Below are positions 39,001 to 51,800 of a stretch of DNA of 64,000 bases, piece after piece. Both the position numbers and the translations under genes were made by a program. How positions within the stretch are numbered: the first letter of the stretch is position 1; every line of letters starts with the position of its first letter. Source of the stretch: Ectobius pallidus (Eukaryota; Arthropoda; Insecta; Blattodea; Ectobiidae); the NCBI GenBank assembly GCA_964059195.1, contig CAXKWD010000010.1:558001-622000 (forward strand). Direction: 5' to 3'. The notes under the pieces are model-generated. The model saw only the letters and a list, made by a program, of their open reading frames with translations. It was not told where the DNA came from and made no database searches.

Positions 39001-40987
39001 CATCTCCAAATACGAATCTGTTGCCCAGCAATGTCATCTATAAGGAATAGTTTTTAATCCCTCAATGATCAATACATACAATGAAAATATCGGTGATATG
39101 CTAATGGCAAAACATGGGTTGTAAATTTTGCTTTAATAGAAAGAATACTGTTGCCTAGCAATGAGTTTTAAAACACGAAAGTGTTTCCTAGCAATGCCAT
39201 TTTAAACCGGAAACTGTTGCCTAGCAATGTCATAAAAAAGAACTGTTCCTTAGCAATGTCATTTTTAAACACAATATTGCTTCGTATTATAAACTTTTAA
39301 AAAATATACTGTTGCGTAGCAATGTCAATATCAGACAAAACTTTTACCTTTCATGCATTTTTCAATGTCGAAACTTTTTCCTAGCAATGTAATTTTTAAA
39401 GAAGATTTGGCTGCCTAACAATGTAATTTTTCTATCACGAAAGGTTTGCCTAGCAATGCCAGTCTAAACCGGAAACTGTTGCCTAGCAATTAGGTTTTAA
39501 AACACCTGACTGTTGCCTAGCAATGACAATTAGAATAAGAAACTGCAGCTTAGGAATGCCATCTGCAAATACGAAACTGTTGCCTAGCAATGTCATCTAT
39601 AAGGAATAGCCTTTAATCCCTCAATTATCAATACATACAATGAAAATATCGGTGATATGCTAATGCCATAACAGGGGTTGTAAATTTTCTTTAATAGAAA
39701 AGAATACTGTTGCCTAGCTATGAGTTTTAAAACAAGAAAGTGTTGCCTAGCAATGGCATTTTAAACCAGAAACTGTTGCCTAGCAATGTCATCAAAAAGA
39801 ACTGTTGCTTAGCAATGTCATTTTTAAACACAATATTGCTACCTATTAAAAGCTTTTAAAAAAGATACTGTTGCGTAGCAATGTCAATTTCTGACACGAA
39901 ACCTTTACCTTTCAATGCATTTTTCAAAGTCGAAGCTTCTTCCTAGCAATGTAATTTTTAAACACAATTTGGCTGCCTAACAATGTAATTTTTCTATCAC
40001 GAATGTTTTGCCTAGCCATGCCAGTCTAAACCGGAAACTGTTGCCTAGCAATTAAGTTTTAAAACACCTGACTGTTGCTTAGCAATGACATTTTGAACAA
40101 GAAACTGTAGCTTAGCAATGCCATCTCCAAATACGAAACTGTTGCCTAGCAATGTCATCTATAAGGAATAGTTTTTAATCCATCAATGATCAATACATAC
40201 AATGAAAATATCGGTGATATGCTAATGGCAAAACATGGGTTGTAAATTTTGCATTAATAGAAAGAATACTGTTGCCTAGCAATGAGATTTAAAACAGGAA
40301 AGTGTTGCCTAGCAATGCCATTTTAAACCGGAAGCTGTTGCCTAGCAATGCCATCAAAAAGAACTGTTGTTTAGCAATGTAATTTTAAACACAATATTGC
40401 TACCTATTATAAACTTTTAAATAATATACTGTTGCGTAGCAATGTCAATTTCAGACACAAAACTTTTACCTTTCAATGCATTTTTGAAAGTCGAAACTTT
40501 TACCTAGCAATGTAATTTTTAAAGACAATTTGACTGCCTAATAATGTAATTTTTCTATCACGAAAGTTTTCCCTAGCCATGCCAGTCTAAAAAGAAACTG
40601 TAGCCTAGCAATGAAGTTTTAAATCACCTGACTGTTGCTTAGCAATGACATTTTGAACAAGAAACTGTAGCTAAGCAATGCCATCTCCAAATACGAAACT
40701 GTTGCCTAGCAATGTCATCTATAAGGAATAGTTTTTAAACCCTCAATGATCAATACATACAATGAGAATATCGGTGATATGCTAATGGCAAAACATGGGT
40801 TGTAAATTTTGCATTAATAGAAAGAATACTGTTGCCCAGCAATGAGATTTAAAACACGAAAGTGTTGCCTAGCAATGCCATTTTAAACCGGAAACTGTTG
40901 CCTAGCAATGTCATAAAAAAGAACTGTTCCTCAGCAATGTCATTTTTAAACACAATATTGCTTCCTATTATAAACTTTTAAAAAATA

Positions 40988-43900
40988 TGCTGTTGCGTAG
41001 CAATGTCAATATCAGACAAAACTTTTACCTTTCAATGCATTTTTCAATGTCGAAACTTTTTCCTAGCAATGTAATCTTTAAAGACAATTTGGCTGCCTAA
41101 CAATGTAATTTTTCTATCACGAAAGGTTTGCCTAGCAATGCCAGTCTAAACCGGAAACTGTTGCCTAGCAATTAAGTTTTAAAACAGCTGACTCTTGCTT
41201 AGCAATGACATTTTGAACATGAAACTGTAGCTTAGCAATGCCATCTCCAAATACGAAACTGTTGCCTAGCAATATCTTCTATAAGGAAAAGTTTTTAATC
41301 CTTCAATGATCAATACATACAATGAAAATATCGGTGATATGCTAATGGCATAACAGGGGTTCTATATTTTTCTTTAATAGAAAGAATACTGTTGCCTAGC
41401 AATTAGTTTTAAAACACAAAAGCGTTGCCTAGCAATGCCATTTTAAACCGGAAACTGTTGCCTAGCAATGCCATCAAAAAGAACTGTTGTTTAGCAATGT
41501 AATTTTAAACACAATATTGCTACCTATTATAAACTTTTAAATAACATACTGTTGCGTAGCAATGTCAATTTCAGACACAAAACCTTTAATTTTCAATACA
41601 TTTTTCAAAGTCGCTACTTTTTCCAAGCAATGTAATTTTTAAAGACAATTTGGCTGCTTAACAATGTAATTTTTCTATGACGAAAGTTTTTCCTATCCAT
41701 GCCAGTCTAAAGCGGAAACTGTTGCCTAGCAATTCAGTTTTAAAACACCTGACTCTTGCTTAGAAATGACATTTTGAACAAGAAACTGTAGCTTAGCAAT
41801 GCCATCTCCAAATACGAAACTGTTGCCTAGCAATGTCATCTATAAGGAATAGTTTTTAATCCTTCAATGATCAATACATACAATGAAAATATCGGTGATA
41901 TGCTAATGGCATAACAGGGGTTGTATATTTTTCTTTAATAGAAAGAATACTGTTGCCTAGCAATGAGTTTTAAAACACGAAAATGTTGCCTAGCAATGCC
42001 ATTTTAAACCCGAGACTGTTGCCTAGCAATGCCATCAAAGAGAACTGTTGCTTAGCAAAGTAATTTTAAACACAATATTGCTACCTATTATAAACTTTTA
42101 AATAATATACTGTTGCGTAGCAATGTCAATTTCAGACACAAAACTTTTACCTTTCAATGAATTTTTCAAAGTCGAAACTTTTTCCTAGCAATGTAATTTT
42201 TAAAGACAATTTGACTGCCTATAAATGTAATTTTTCTATCACGAAAGTTTTCCCTAGCCATGCCAGTCTAAAAAGAAACTGTAGCCTAGCAATGAAGTTT
42301 TAAAACACCTGACTGTTGCTTAGCAATGACATTTTGAACAAGAAACTGTAGCTTAGCAATGCCATCTCCAAATACGAAACTGTTGCCTAGCAATGTCATC
42401 TATAAGGAATAGTTTTTAATCCCTCAATGATCAATACATACAATGAAAATATCGGTGATAAGCTAATGGCAAAACATGGGTTGTAAATTTTGCTTTAATA
42501 GAAAGAATACTGTTGCCTAGCAATGAGTTTTAAAACACGAAAGTGTTGCCTAGCAATGCCATTTTAAACCGAAAACTGTTGCCAAGCAATGTCATAAAAA
42601 AGAATTGTTGCTTAGTAATGTCATTTTTAAACACAATATTGCTACCTATTATAAACTTTTAAAAAATATACTGTTGCGTAGCAATGTCAATATCAGACAC
42701 ATCACTTTTACAATTCAATGCATTTTTCAATGTCGAAACTTTTTCCTAGCAATGTAATTTTTAAAGACAATTTAGCTGCCTAACAATGTAATTTTTCTAT
42801 CACGATAGGTTTGCCTAGCAATGCCAGTCTAAACCGGAAACTGTTGCCTAGCAATTAAGTTTTAAAACAGCTGACTCTTGCTTTACAATGACATTTTGAA
42901 CATGAAACTGTAGCTTAGCAATGCCATCTCCAAATACGAAACTGTTGCCTAGCAATATCTTCTATAAGGAAACGTTTTTAATCCTTCAATGATCAATACA
43001 TACAATGAAAATATCGGTGATATGCTAATGTCAAAACATGGGTTGTAAATTTTACTTTAACAGAAAGAATACTGCTGCCTAGCAATTAGATTTAAAACAC
43101 AAAAGCGTTGCCTAGCAATGCCATTTTAAACCGGAAACTGTTGCCTAGCAATGCCATCAAAAAGAACTGTTGCCTAGCAATGTAATTTTAAACACAATAT
43201 TGCTACCTATTATAAACTTTTAAATAATATACTGTTGCGTAGGAATGTCAATTTCAGACACAAAACCTTTACTTTTCAATACATTTTTCAAAGTCGAAAC
43301 TTTTTCCAAGCAATGTAATTTTTAAAGACAATTTGGCTGCTTAACAATGTAATTTTGCTATGACGAAAGTTTTGCCTAGCCGTGCCAGTCTAAACCGGAA
43401 ACTGTTGCCTAGCAATTAAGTTTTAAAACACCTGACTGTTGCTTAGCAATGACATTTTGAACAAGAAACTGTAGCTTAGCAATGCCATCTCCAAATACGA
43501 AACTGTTGCCTAGCAATGTCATCTATAAGGAATAGTTTTTAATCCTTCAATGATCAATACATACAATGAAAATATCGGTGATATGCTAATGTGAAAACAT
43601 GGGTTGTAAATTTTACTTTAATAGAAAGAATACTGTTGCCTAGCAATGTGTTTTAAAACACGAAAGTGTTTCCTAGCAATGCCATTTTAAACCGGAAACT
43701 ATTGGCTAGCAATGCCATCAAAAAGAACTGTTGCTTAGCAAAGTAATTTTAAACACAATATTGCTACCTATTATAAACTTTTAATTAATATACTGTTGCG
43801 TAGCAATGTCAATTTCAGACACAAAACTTTTACCTCTCAATGCATTTTTGAAAGTCGAAACTTTTTCCTAGCAATGTAATTTTTAACGACAATTTGACTG

Positions 43901-44913
43901 CCTAACAATGTAATTTTTCTATCACGAAAGTTTTCCCTAGCCATGCCAGTCTAAAAAGAAACTGTAGCCTAGCAATGAAGTTTTAAAACACCTGACTGTT
44001 GCTTAGCAATGACATTTTGAACAAGAAACTGTAGCTTAGCAATGCCATCTCCAAATACGAATCTGTTGCCTAGCAATGTCATCTATAAGGAACAGTTTTT
44101 AATCCCTCAATGATCAATACATACAATGAAAATATCGGTGATATGCTAATGGCAAAACATGGGTTGTAAATTTTGCTTTAATAGAAAGAATACTCTTGCC
44201 TAGCAATGAGTTTTAAAACACGAAAGTGTTGCCTAGCAATGCCATTTTAAACCGAAAACTGTTGCCAAGCAATGTCATAAAAAAGAACTGTTGCTTAGTA
44301 ATGTCATTTTTAAACACAATATTGCTACCTATTATAAACTTTTAAATAATATACTGTTGCGTAGGAATGTCAATTTCAGACACAAAACCTTTACTTTTCA
44401 ATACATTTTTGAAAGTCGAAACTTTTTCCTAGCAATGTAACTTTTAAAGACAATTTGGCTGCTTAACAATGTAATTTTGCTATGACGAAAGTTTTGCCTA
44501 GCCGTGCCAGTCTAAACCGGAAACTGTTGCCTAGCAATTAAGTTTTAAAACACCTGACTGTTGCTTAGCAATGACATTTTGAACAAGAAACTGTAGCTTA
44601 GCAATGCCATCTCCAAATACGAAACTGTTGCCTAGCAATGTCATCTATAAGGAATAGTTTTTAAACCCTCAATGATCAATACATACAATGAAAATATCGG
44701 TGATATGCTAATGGCAAAACATGGGTTGTAAATTTTGCATTAATAGAAAGAATACTGTTGCCTAGCAATGAGATTTAAAACACGAAAGTGTTGCCTAGCA
44801 ATGCCATTTTAAACCGGAAACTGTTGCCTAGCAATGTCATAAAAAAGAACTGTTCCTCAGCAATGTCATTTTTAAACACAATATTGCTTCCTATTATAAA
44901 CTTTTAAAAAATA
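40988..44913 (+). repeat. Seven-monomer higher-order repeat, copy 1 (3926 bp)
   Basis: The seven monomers start at 40988, 41547, 42108, 42669, 43230, 43791 and 44352. Diagnostic variants in order: m1 ATATGCTGTTGC; m2 TAACATACTG with AAAGTCGCTAC; m3 TTTCAATGAATTTTTC and CCTATAAATG; m4 ACACATCACTTTTAC and GCTTTACAATG; m5 GTAGGAATG with CCAAGCAATG; m6 TTAATTAATATACTG with CCTCTCAATG; m7 GTAGGAATG with ACATTTTTGAAAG. The next copy follows immediately. By eye only about half a dozen single-base differences separate the two, for example TTCTATATT at 41360 and GATAGG near 42805. Confidence 0.88.
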
Positions 44914-47900
44914 TGCTGTTGCGTAGCAATGTCAATATCAGACAAAACTTTTACCTTTCAATGCATTTTTCAATGTCGAAACTTTTTCCTAGCAATGTAA
45001 TCTTTAAAGACAATTTGGCTGCCTAACAATGTAATTTTTCTATCACGAAAGGTTTGCCTAGCAATGCCAGTCTAAACCGGAAACTGTTGCCTAGCAATTA
45101 AGTTTTAAAACAGCTGACTCTTGCTTAGCAATGACATTTTGAACATGAAACTGTAGCTTAGCAATGCCATCTCCAAATACGAAACTGTTGCCTAGCAATA
45201 TCTTCTATAAGGAAAAGTTTTTAATCCTTCAATGATCAATACATACAATGAAAATATCGGTGATATGCTAATGGCATAACAGGGGTTGTATATTTTTCTT
45301 TAATAGAAAGAATACTGTTGCCTAGCAATTAGTTTTAAAACACAAAAGCGTTGCCTAGCAATGCCATTTTAAACCGGAAACTGTTGCCTAGCAATGCCAT
45401 CAAAAAGAACTGTTGTTTAGCAATGTAATTTTAAACACAATATTGCTACCTATTATAAACTTTTAAATAACATACTGTTGCGTAGCAATGTCAATTTCAG
45501 ACACAAAACCTTTAATTTTCAATACATTTTTCAAAGTCGCTACTTTTTCCAAGCAATGTAATTTTTAAAGACAATTTGGCTGCTTAACAATGTAATTTTT
45601 CTATGACGAAAGTTTTTCCTATCCATGCCAGTCTAAAGCGGAAACTGTTGCCTAGCAATTCAGTTTTAAAACACCTGACTCTTGCTTAGAAATGACATTT
45701 TGAACAAGAAACTGTAGCTTAGCAATGCCATCTCCAAATACGAAACTGTTGCCTAGCAATGTCATCTATAAGGAATAGTTTTTAAGCCTTCAATGATCAA
45801 TACATACAATGAAAATATCGGTGATATGCTAATGGCATAACAGGGGTTGTATATTTTTCTTTAATAGAAAGAATACTGTTGCCTAGCAATGAGTTTTAAA
45901 ACACGAAAATGTTGCCTAGCAATGCCATTTTAAACCCGAGACTGTTGCCTAGCAATGCCATCAAAGAGAACTGTTGCTTAGCAAAGTAATTTTAAACACA
46001 ATATTGCTACCTATTATAAACTTTTAAATAATATACTGTTGCGTAGCAATGTCAATTTCAGACACAAAACTTTTACCTTTCAATGAATTTTTCAAAGTCG
46101 AAACTTTTTCCTAGCAATGTAATTTTTAAAGACAATTTGACTGCCTATAAATGTAATTTTTCTATCACGAAAGTTTTCCCTAGCCATGCCAGTCTAAAAA
46201 GAAACTGTAGCCTAGCAATGAAGTTTTAAAACACCTGACTGTTGCTTAGCAATGACATTTTGAACAAGAAACTGTAGCTTAGCAATGCCATCTCCAAATA
46301 CGAAACTGTTGCCTAGCAATGTCATCTATAAGGAATAGTTTTTAATCCCTCAATGATCAATACATACAATGAAAATATCGGTGATAAGCTAATGGCAAAA
46401 CATGGGTTGTAAATTTTGCTTTAATAGAAAGAATACTGTTGCCTAGCAATGAGTTTTAAAACACGAAAGTGTTGCCTAGCAATGCCATTTTAAACCGAAA
46501 ACTGTTGCCAAGCAATGTCATAAAAAAGAATTGTTGCTTAGTAATGTCATTTTTAAACACAATATTGCTACCTATTATAAACTTTTAAAAAATATACTGT
46601 TGCGTAGCAATGTCAATATCAGACACATCACTTTTACAATTCAATGCATTTTTCAATGTCGAAACTTTTTCCTAGCAATGTAATTTTTAAAGACAATTTA
46701 GCTGCCTAACAATGTAATTTTTCTATCACGAAAGGTTTGCCTAGCAATGCCAGTCTAAACCGGAAACTGTTGCCTAGCAATTAAGTTTTAAAACAGCTGA
46801 CTCTTGCTTTACAATGACATTTTGAACATGAAACTGTAGCTTAGCAATGCCATCTCCAAATACGAAACTGTTGCCTAGCAATATCTTCTATAAGGAAACG
46901 TTTTTAATCCTTCAATGATCAATACATACAATGAAAATATCGGTGATATGCTAATGTCAAAACATGGGTTGTAAATTTTACTTTAACAGAAAGAATACTG
47001 CTGCCTAGCAATTAGATTTAAAACACAAAAGCGTTGCCTAGCAATGCCATTTTAAACCGGAAACTGTTGCCTAGCAATGCCATCAAAAAGAACTGTTGCC
47101 TAGCAATGTAATTTTAAACACAATATTGCTACCTATTATAAACTTTTAAATAATATACTGTTGCGTAGGAATGTCAATTTCAGACACAAAACCTTTACTT
47201 TTCAATACATTTTTCAAAGTCGAAACTTTTTCCAAGCAATGTAATTTTTAAAGACAATTTGGCTGCTTAACAATGTAATTTTGCTATGACGAAAGTTTTG
47301 CCTAGCCGTGCCAGTCTAAACCGGAAACTGTTGCCTAGCAATTAAGTTTTAAAACACCTGACTGTTGCTTAGCAATGACATTTTGAACAAGAAACTGTAG
47401 CTTAGCAATGCCATCTCCAAATACGAAACTGTTGCCTAGCAATGTCATCTATAAGGAATAGTTTTTAATCCTTCAATGATCAATACATACAATGAAAATA
47501 TCGGTGATATGCTAATGTGAAAACATGGGTTGTAAATTTTACTTTAATAGAAAGAATACTGTTGCCTAGCAATGTGTTTTAAAACACGAAAGTGTTTCCT
47601 AGCAATGCCATTTTAAACCGGAAACTATTGGCTAGCAATGCCATCAAAAAGAACTGTTGCTTAGCAAAGTAATTTTAAACACAATATTGCTACCTATTAT
47701 AAACTTTTAATTAATATACTGTTGCGTAGCAATGTCAATTTCAGACACAAAACTTTTACCTCTCAATGCATTTTTGAAAGTCGAAACTTTTTCCTAGCAA
47801 TGTAATTTTTAACGACAATTTGACTGCCTAACAATGTAATTTTTCTATCACGAAAGTTTTCCCTAGCCATGCCAGTCTAAAAAGAAACTGTAGCCTAGCA

Positions 47901-48839
47901 ATGAAGTTTTAAAACACCTGACTGTTGCTTAGCAATGACATTTTGAACAAGAAACTGTAGCTTAGCAATGCCATCTCCAAATACGAATCTGTTGCCTAGC
48001 AATGTCATCTATAAGGAACAGTTTTTAATCCCTCAATGATCAATACATACAATGAAAATATCGGTGATATGCTAATGGCAAAACATGGGTTGTAAATTTT
48101 GCTTTAATAGAAAGAATACTGTTGCCTAGCAATGAGTTTTAAAACACGAAAGTGTTGCCTAGCAATGCCATTTTAAACCGAAAACTGTTGCCAAGCAATG
48201 TCATAAAAAAGAACTGTTGCTTAGTAATGTCATTTTTAAACACAATATTGCTACCTATTATAAACTTTTAAATAATATACTGTTGCGTAGGAATGTCAAT
48301 TTCAGACACAAAACCTTTACTTTTCAATACATTTTTGAAAGTCGAAACTTTTTCCAAGCAATGTAATTTTTAAAGACAATTTGGCTGCTTAACAATGTAA
48401 TTTTGCTATGACGAAAGTTTTGCCTAGCCGTGCCAGTCTAAACCGGAAACTGTTGCCTAGCAATTAAGTTTTAAAACACCTGACTGTTGCTTAGCAATGA
48501 CATTTTGAACAAGAAACTGTAGCTTAGCAATGCCATCTCCAAATACGAAACTGTTGCCTAGCAATGTCATCTATAAGGAATAGTTTTTAAACCCTCAATG
48601 ATCAATACATACAATGAAAATATCGGTGATATGCTAATGGCAAAACATGGGTTGTAAATTTTGCATTAATAGAAAGAATACTGTTGCCTAGCAATGAGAT
48701 TTAAAACACGAAAGTGTTGCCTAGCAATGCCATTTTAAACCGGAAACTGTTGCCTAGCAATGTCATAAAAAAGAACTGTTCCTCAGCAATGTCATTTTTA
48801 AACACAATATTGCTTCCTATTATAAACTTTTAAAAAATA
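44914..48839 (+). repeat. Seven-monomer higher-order repeat, copy 2 (3926 bp)
   Basis: Anchors are at 44914, 45473, 46034, 46595, 47156, 47717 and 48278. The order and lengths (559, five of 561, then 562) are the same as in copy 1, and every m1-m7 marker is kept. Copies 1 and 2 are the longest exact-register tandem pair I can see, which suggests recent amplification of the 3926-bp unit. Confidence 0.88.
46034..46594 (+). repeat. Representative 561-bp monomer built of 17 sub-repeats of about 33 bp
   Basis: This clean monomer shows the internal plan. Sub-repeats, numbered from the anchor, lie at 46034-46065 (1), 46066-46098 (2), 46099-46131 (3), 46132-46168 (4), 46169-46200 (5), 46201-46234 (6), 46235-46267 (7), 46268-46301 (8), 46302-46334 (9), 46335-46431 (10-12, strongly diverged, 97 bp where 99 would fit), 46432-46464 (13), 46465-46496 (14), 46497-46527 (15), 46528-46560 (16) and 46561-46594 (17). 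Most share the core TGTTGCCTAGCAATGCCAT followed by a T/A-rich tail ending near AAACAC. The mean is exactly 33 bp (561/17). Inference: the monomer arose by amplification and divergence of a 33-bp minisatellite, and the 17-unit block then became the unit of amplification. Sub-repeat numbers used in other entries refer to this scheme. Confidence 0.9.
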
Positions 48840-51800
48840 TGCTGTTGCGTAGCAATGTCAATATCAGACAAAACTTTTACCTTTCAATGCATTTTTCAAT
48901 GTCGAAACTTTTTCCTAGCAATGTAATCTTTAAAGACAATTTGGCTGCCTAACAATGTAATTTTTCTATCACGAAAGGTTTGCCTAGCAATGCCAGTCTA
49001 AACCGGAAACTGTTGCCTAGCAATTAAGTTTTAAAACAGCTGACTCTTGCTTAGCAATGACATTTTGAACATGAAACTGTAGCTTAGCAATGCCATCTCC
49101 AAATACGAAACTGTTCCCTAGCAATATCTTCTATAAGGAAAAGTTTTTAATCCTTCAATGATCAATACATACAATGAAAATATCGGTGATATGCTAATGG
49201 CATAACAGGGGTTGTATATTTTTCTTTAATAGAAAGAATACTGTTGCCTAGCAATTAGTTTTAAAACACAAAAGCGTTGCCTAGCAATGCCATTTTAAAC
49301 CGGAAACTGTTGCCTAGCAATGCCATCAAAAAGAACTGTTGTTTAGCAATGTAATTTTAAACACAATATTGCTACCTATTATAAACTTTTAAATAACATA
49401 CTGTTGCGTAGCAATGTCAATTTCAGACACAAAACCTTTAATTTTCAATACATTTTTCAAAGTCGCTACTTTTTCCAAGCAATGTAATTTTTAAAGACAA
49501 TTTGGCTGCTTAACAATGTAATTTTTCTATGACGAAAGTTTTTCCTATCCATGCCAGTCTAAAGCGGAAACTGTTGCCTAGCAATTCAGTTTTAAAACAC
49601 CTGACTCTTGCTTAGAAATGACATTTTGAACAAGAAACTGTAGCTTAGCAATGCCATCTCCAAATACGAAACTGTTGCCTAGCAATGTCATCTATAAGGA
49701 ATAGTTTTTAATCCTTCAATGATCAATACATACAATGAAAATATCGGTGATATGCTAATGGCATAACAGGGGTTGTATATTTTTCTTTAATAGAAAGAAT
49801 ACTGTTGCCTAGCAATGAGTTTTAAAACACGAAAATGTTGCCTAGCAATGCCATTTTAAACCCGAGACTGTTGCCTAGCAATGCCATCAAAGAGAACTGT
49901 TGCTTAGCAAAGTAATTTTAAACACAATATTGCTACCTATTATAAACTTTTAAATAATATACTGTTGCGTAGCAATGTCAATTTCAGACACAAAACTTTT
50001 ACCTTTCAATGAATTTTTCAAAGTCGAAACTTTTTCCTAGCAATGTAATTTTTAAAGACAATTTGACTGCCTATAAATGTAATTTTTCTATCACGAAAGT
50101 TTTCCCTAGCCATGCCAGTCTAAAAAGAAACTGTAGCCTAGCAATGAAGTTTTAAAACACCTGACTGTTGCTTAGCAATGACATTTTGAACAAGAAACTG
50201 TAGCTTAGCAATGCCATCTCCAAATACGAAACTGTTGCTTAGCAATGTCATCTATAAGGAATAGTTTTTAATCCCTCAATGATCAATACATACAATGAAA
50301 ATATCGGTGATAAGCTAATGGCAAAACATGGGTTGTAAATTTTGCTTTAATAGAAAGAATACTGTTGCCTAGCAATGAGTTTTAAAACACGAAAGTGTTG
50401 CCTAGCAATGCCATTTTAAACCGAAAACTGTTGCCAAGCAATGTCATAAAAAGAATTGTTGCTTAGTAATGTCATTTTTAAACACAATATTGCTACCTAT
50501 TATAAACTTTTAAAAAATATACTGTTGCGTAGCAATGTCAATATCAGACACATCACTTTTACAATTCAATGCATTTTTCAATGTCGAAACTTTTTCCTAG
50601 CAATGTAATTTTTAAAGACAATTTAGCTGCCTAACAATGTAATTTTTCTATCACGAAAGGTTTGCCTAGCAATGCCAGTCTAAACCGGAAACTGTTGCCT
50701 AGCAATTAAGTTTTAAAACAGCTGACTCTTGCTTTACAATGACATTTTGAACATGAAACTGTAGCTTAGCAATGCCATCTCCAAATACGAAACTGTTGCC
50801 TAGCAATATCTTCTATAAGGAAACGTTTTTAATCCTTCAATGATCAATACATACAATGAAAATATCGGTGATATGCTAATGTCAAAACATGGGTTGTAAA
50901 TTTTACTTTAACAGAAAGAATACTGCTGCCTAGCAATTAGATTTAAAACACAAAAGCGTTGCCTAGCAATGCCATTTTAAACCGGAAACTGTTGCCTAGC
51001 AATGCCATCAAAAAGAACTGTTGCCTAGCAATGTAATTTTAAACACAATATTGCTACCTATTATAAACTTTTAAATAATATACTGTTGCGTAGGAATGTC
51101 AATTTCAGACACAAAACCTTTACTTTTCAATACATTTTTCAAAGTCGAAACTTTTTCCAAGCAATGTAATTTTTAAAGACAATTTGGCTGCTTAACAATG
51201 TAATTTTGCTATGACGAAAGTTTTGCCTAGCCGTGCCAGTCTAAACCGGAAACTGTTGCCTAGCAATTAAGTTTTAAAACACCTGACTGTTGCTTAGCAA
51301 TGACATTTTGAACAAGAAACTGTAGCTTAGCAATGCCATCTCCAAATACGAAACTGTTGCCTAGCAATGTCATCTATAAGGAATAGTTTTTAATCCTTCA
51401 ATGATCAATACATACAATGAAAATATCGGTGATATGCTAATGTCAAAACATGGGTTGTAAATTTTACTTTAATAGAAAGAATACTGTTGCCTAGCAATGT
51501 GTTTTAAAACACGAAAGTGTTTCCTAGCAATGCCATTTTAAACCGGAAACTATTGGCTAGCAATGCCATCAAAAAGAACTGTTGCTTAGCAAAGTAATTT
51601 TAAACACAATATTGCTACCTATTATAAACTTTTAATTAATATACTGTTGCGTAGCAATGTCAATTTCAGACACAAAACTTTTACCTCTCAATGCATTTTT
51701 GAAAGTCGAAACTTTTTCCTAGCAATGTAATTTTTAACGACAATTTGACTGCCTAACAATGTAATTTTTCTATCACGAAAGTTTTCCCTAGCCATGCCAG

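Larger units (their letters stand above)
20971..40987 (+). repeat. Array block IV: two large copied blocks
   Basis: Anchors are at 20971, 21531, 22092, 22951, 23510, 24102, 24663, 25224, 25786, 26346, 26908, 27469, 28030, 28888, 29447, 30008, 30568, 31129, 31987, 32546, 33138, 33699, 34260, 34822, 35381, 35942, 36504, 37062, 37624, 38185, 38746, 39307, 39866 and 40427. About 20600-25985 recurs at about 29630-35580 (offset 9036, then 9595 bp). About 25945-30195 recurs at about 36660-40617 (offset 10716, then 10419 bp). The offset changes mark one-monomer (559 bp) and nine-sub-repeat (297 bp) differences between copies. Three chimeric 858-859-bp monomers and two 592-bp monomers lie here. Confidence 0.8.

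Noticed and set aside
46162..46180. CENP-B box
   Set aside because: The minus strand of TCTATCACGAAAG gives TTCG with a correctly spaced A, but the CGGG half of the box is missing. No other site in the monomer fits better.
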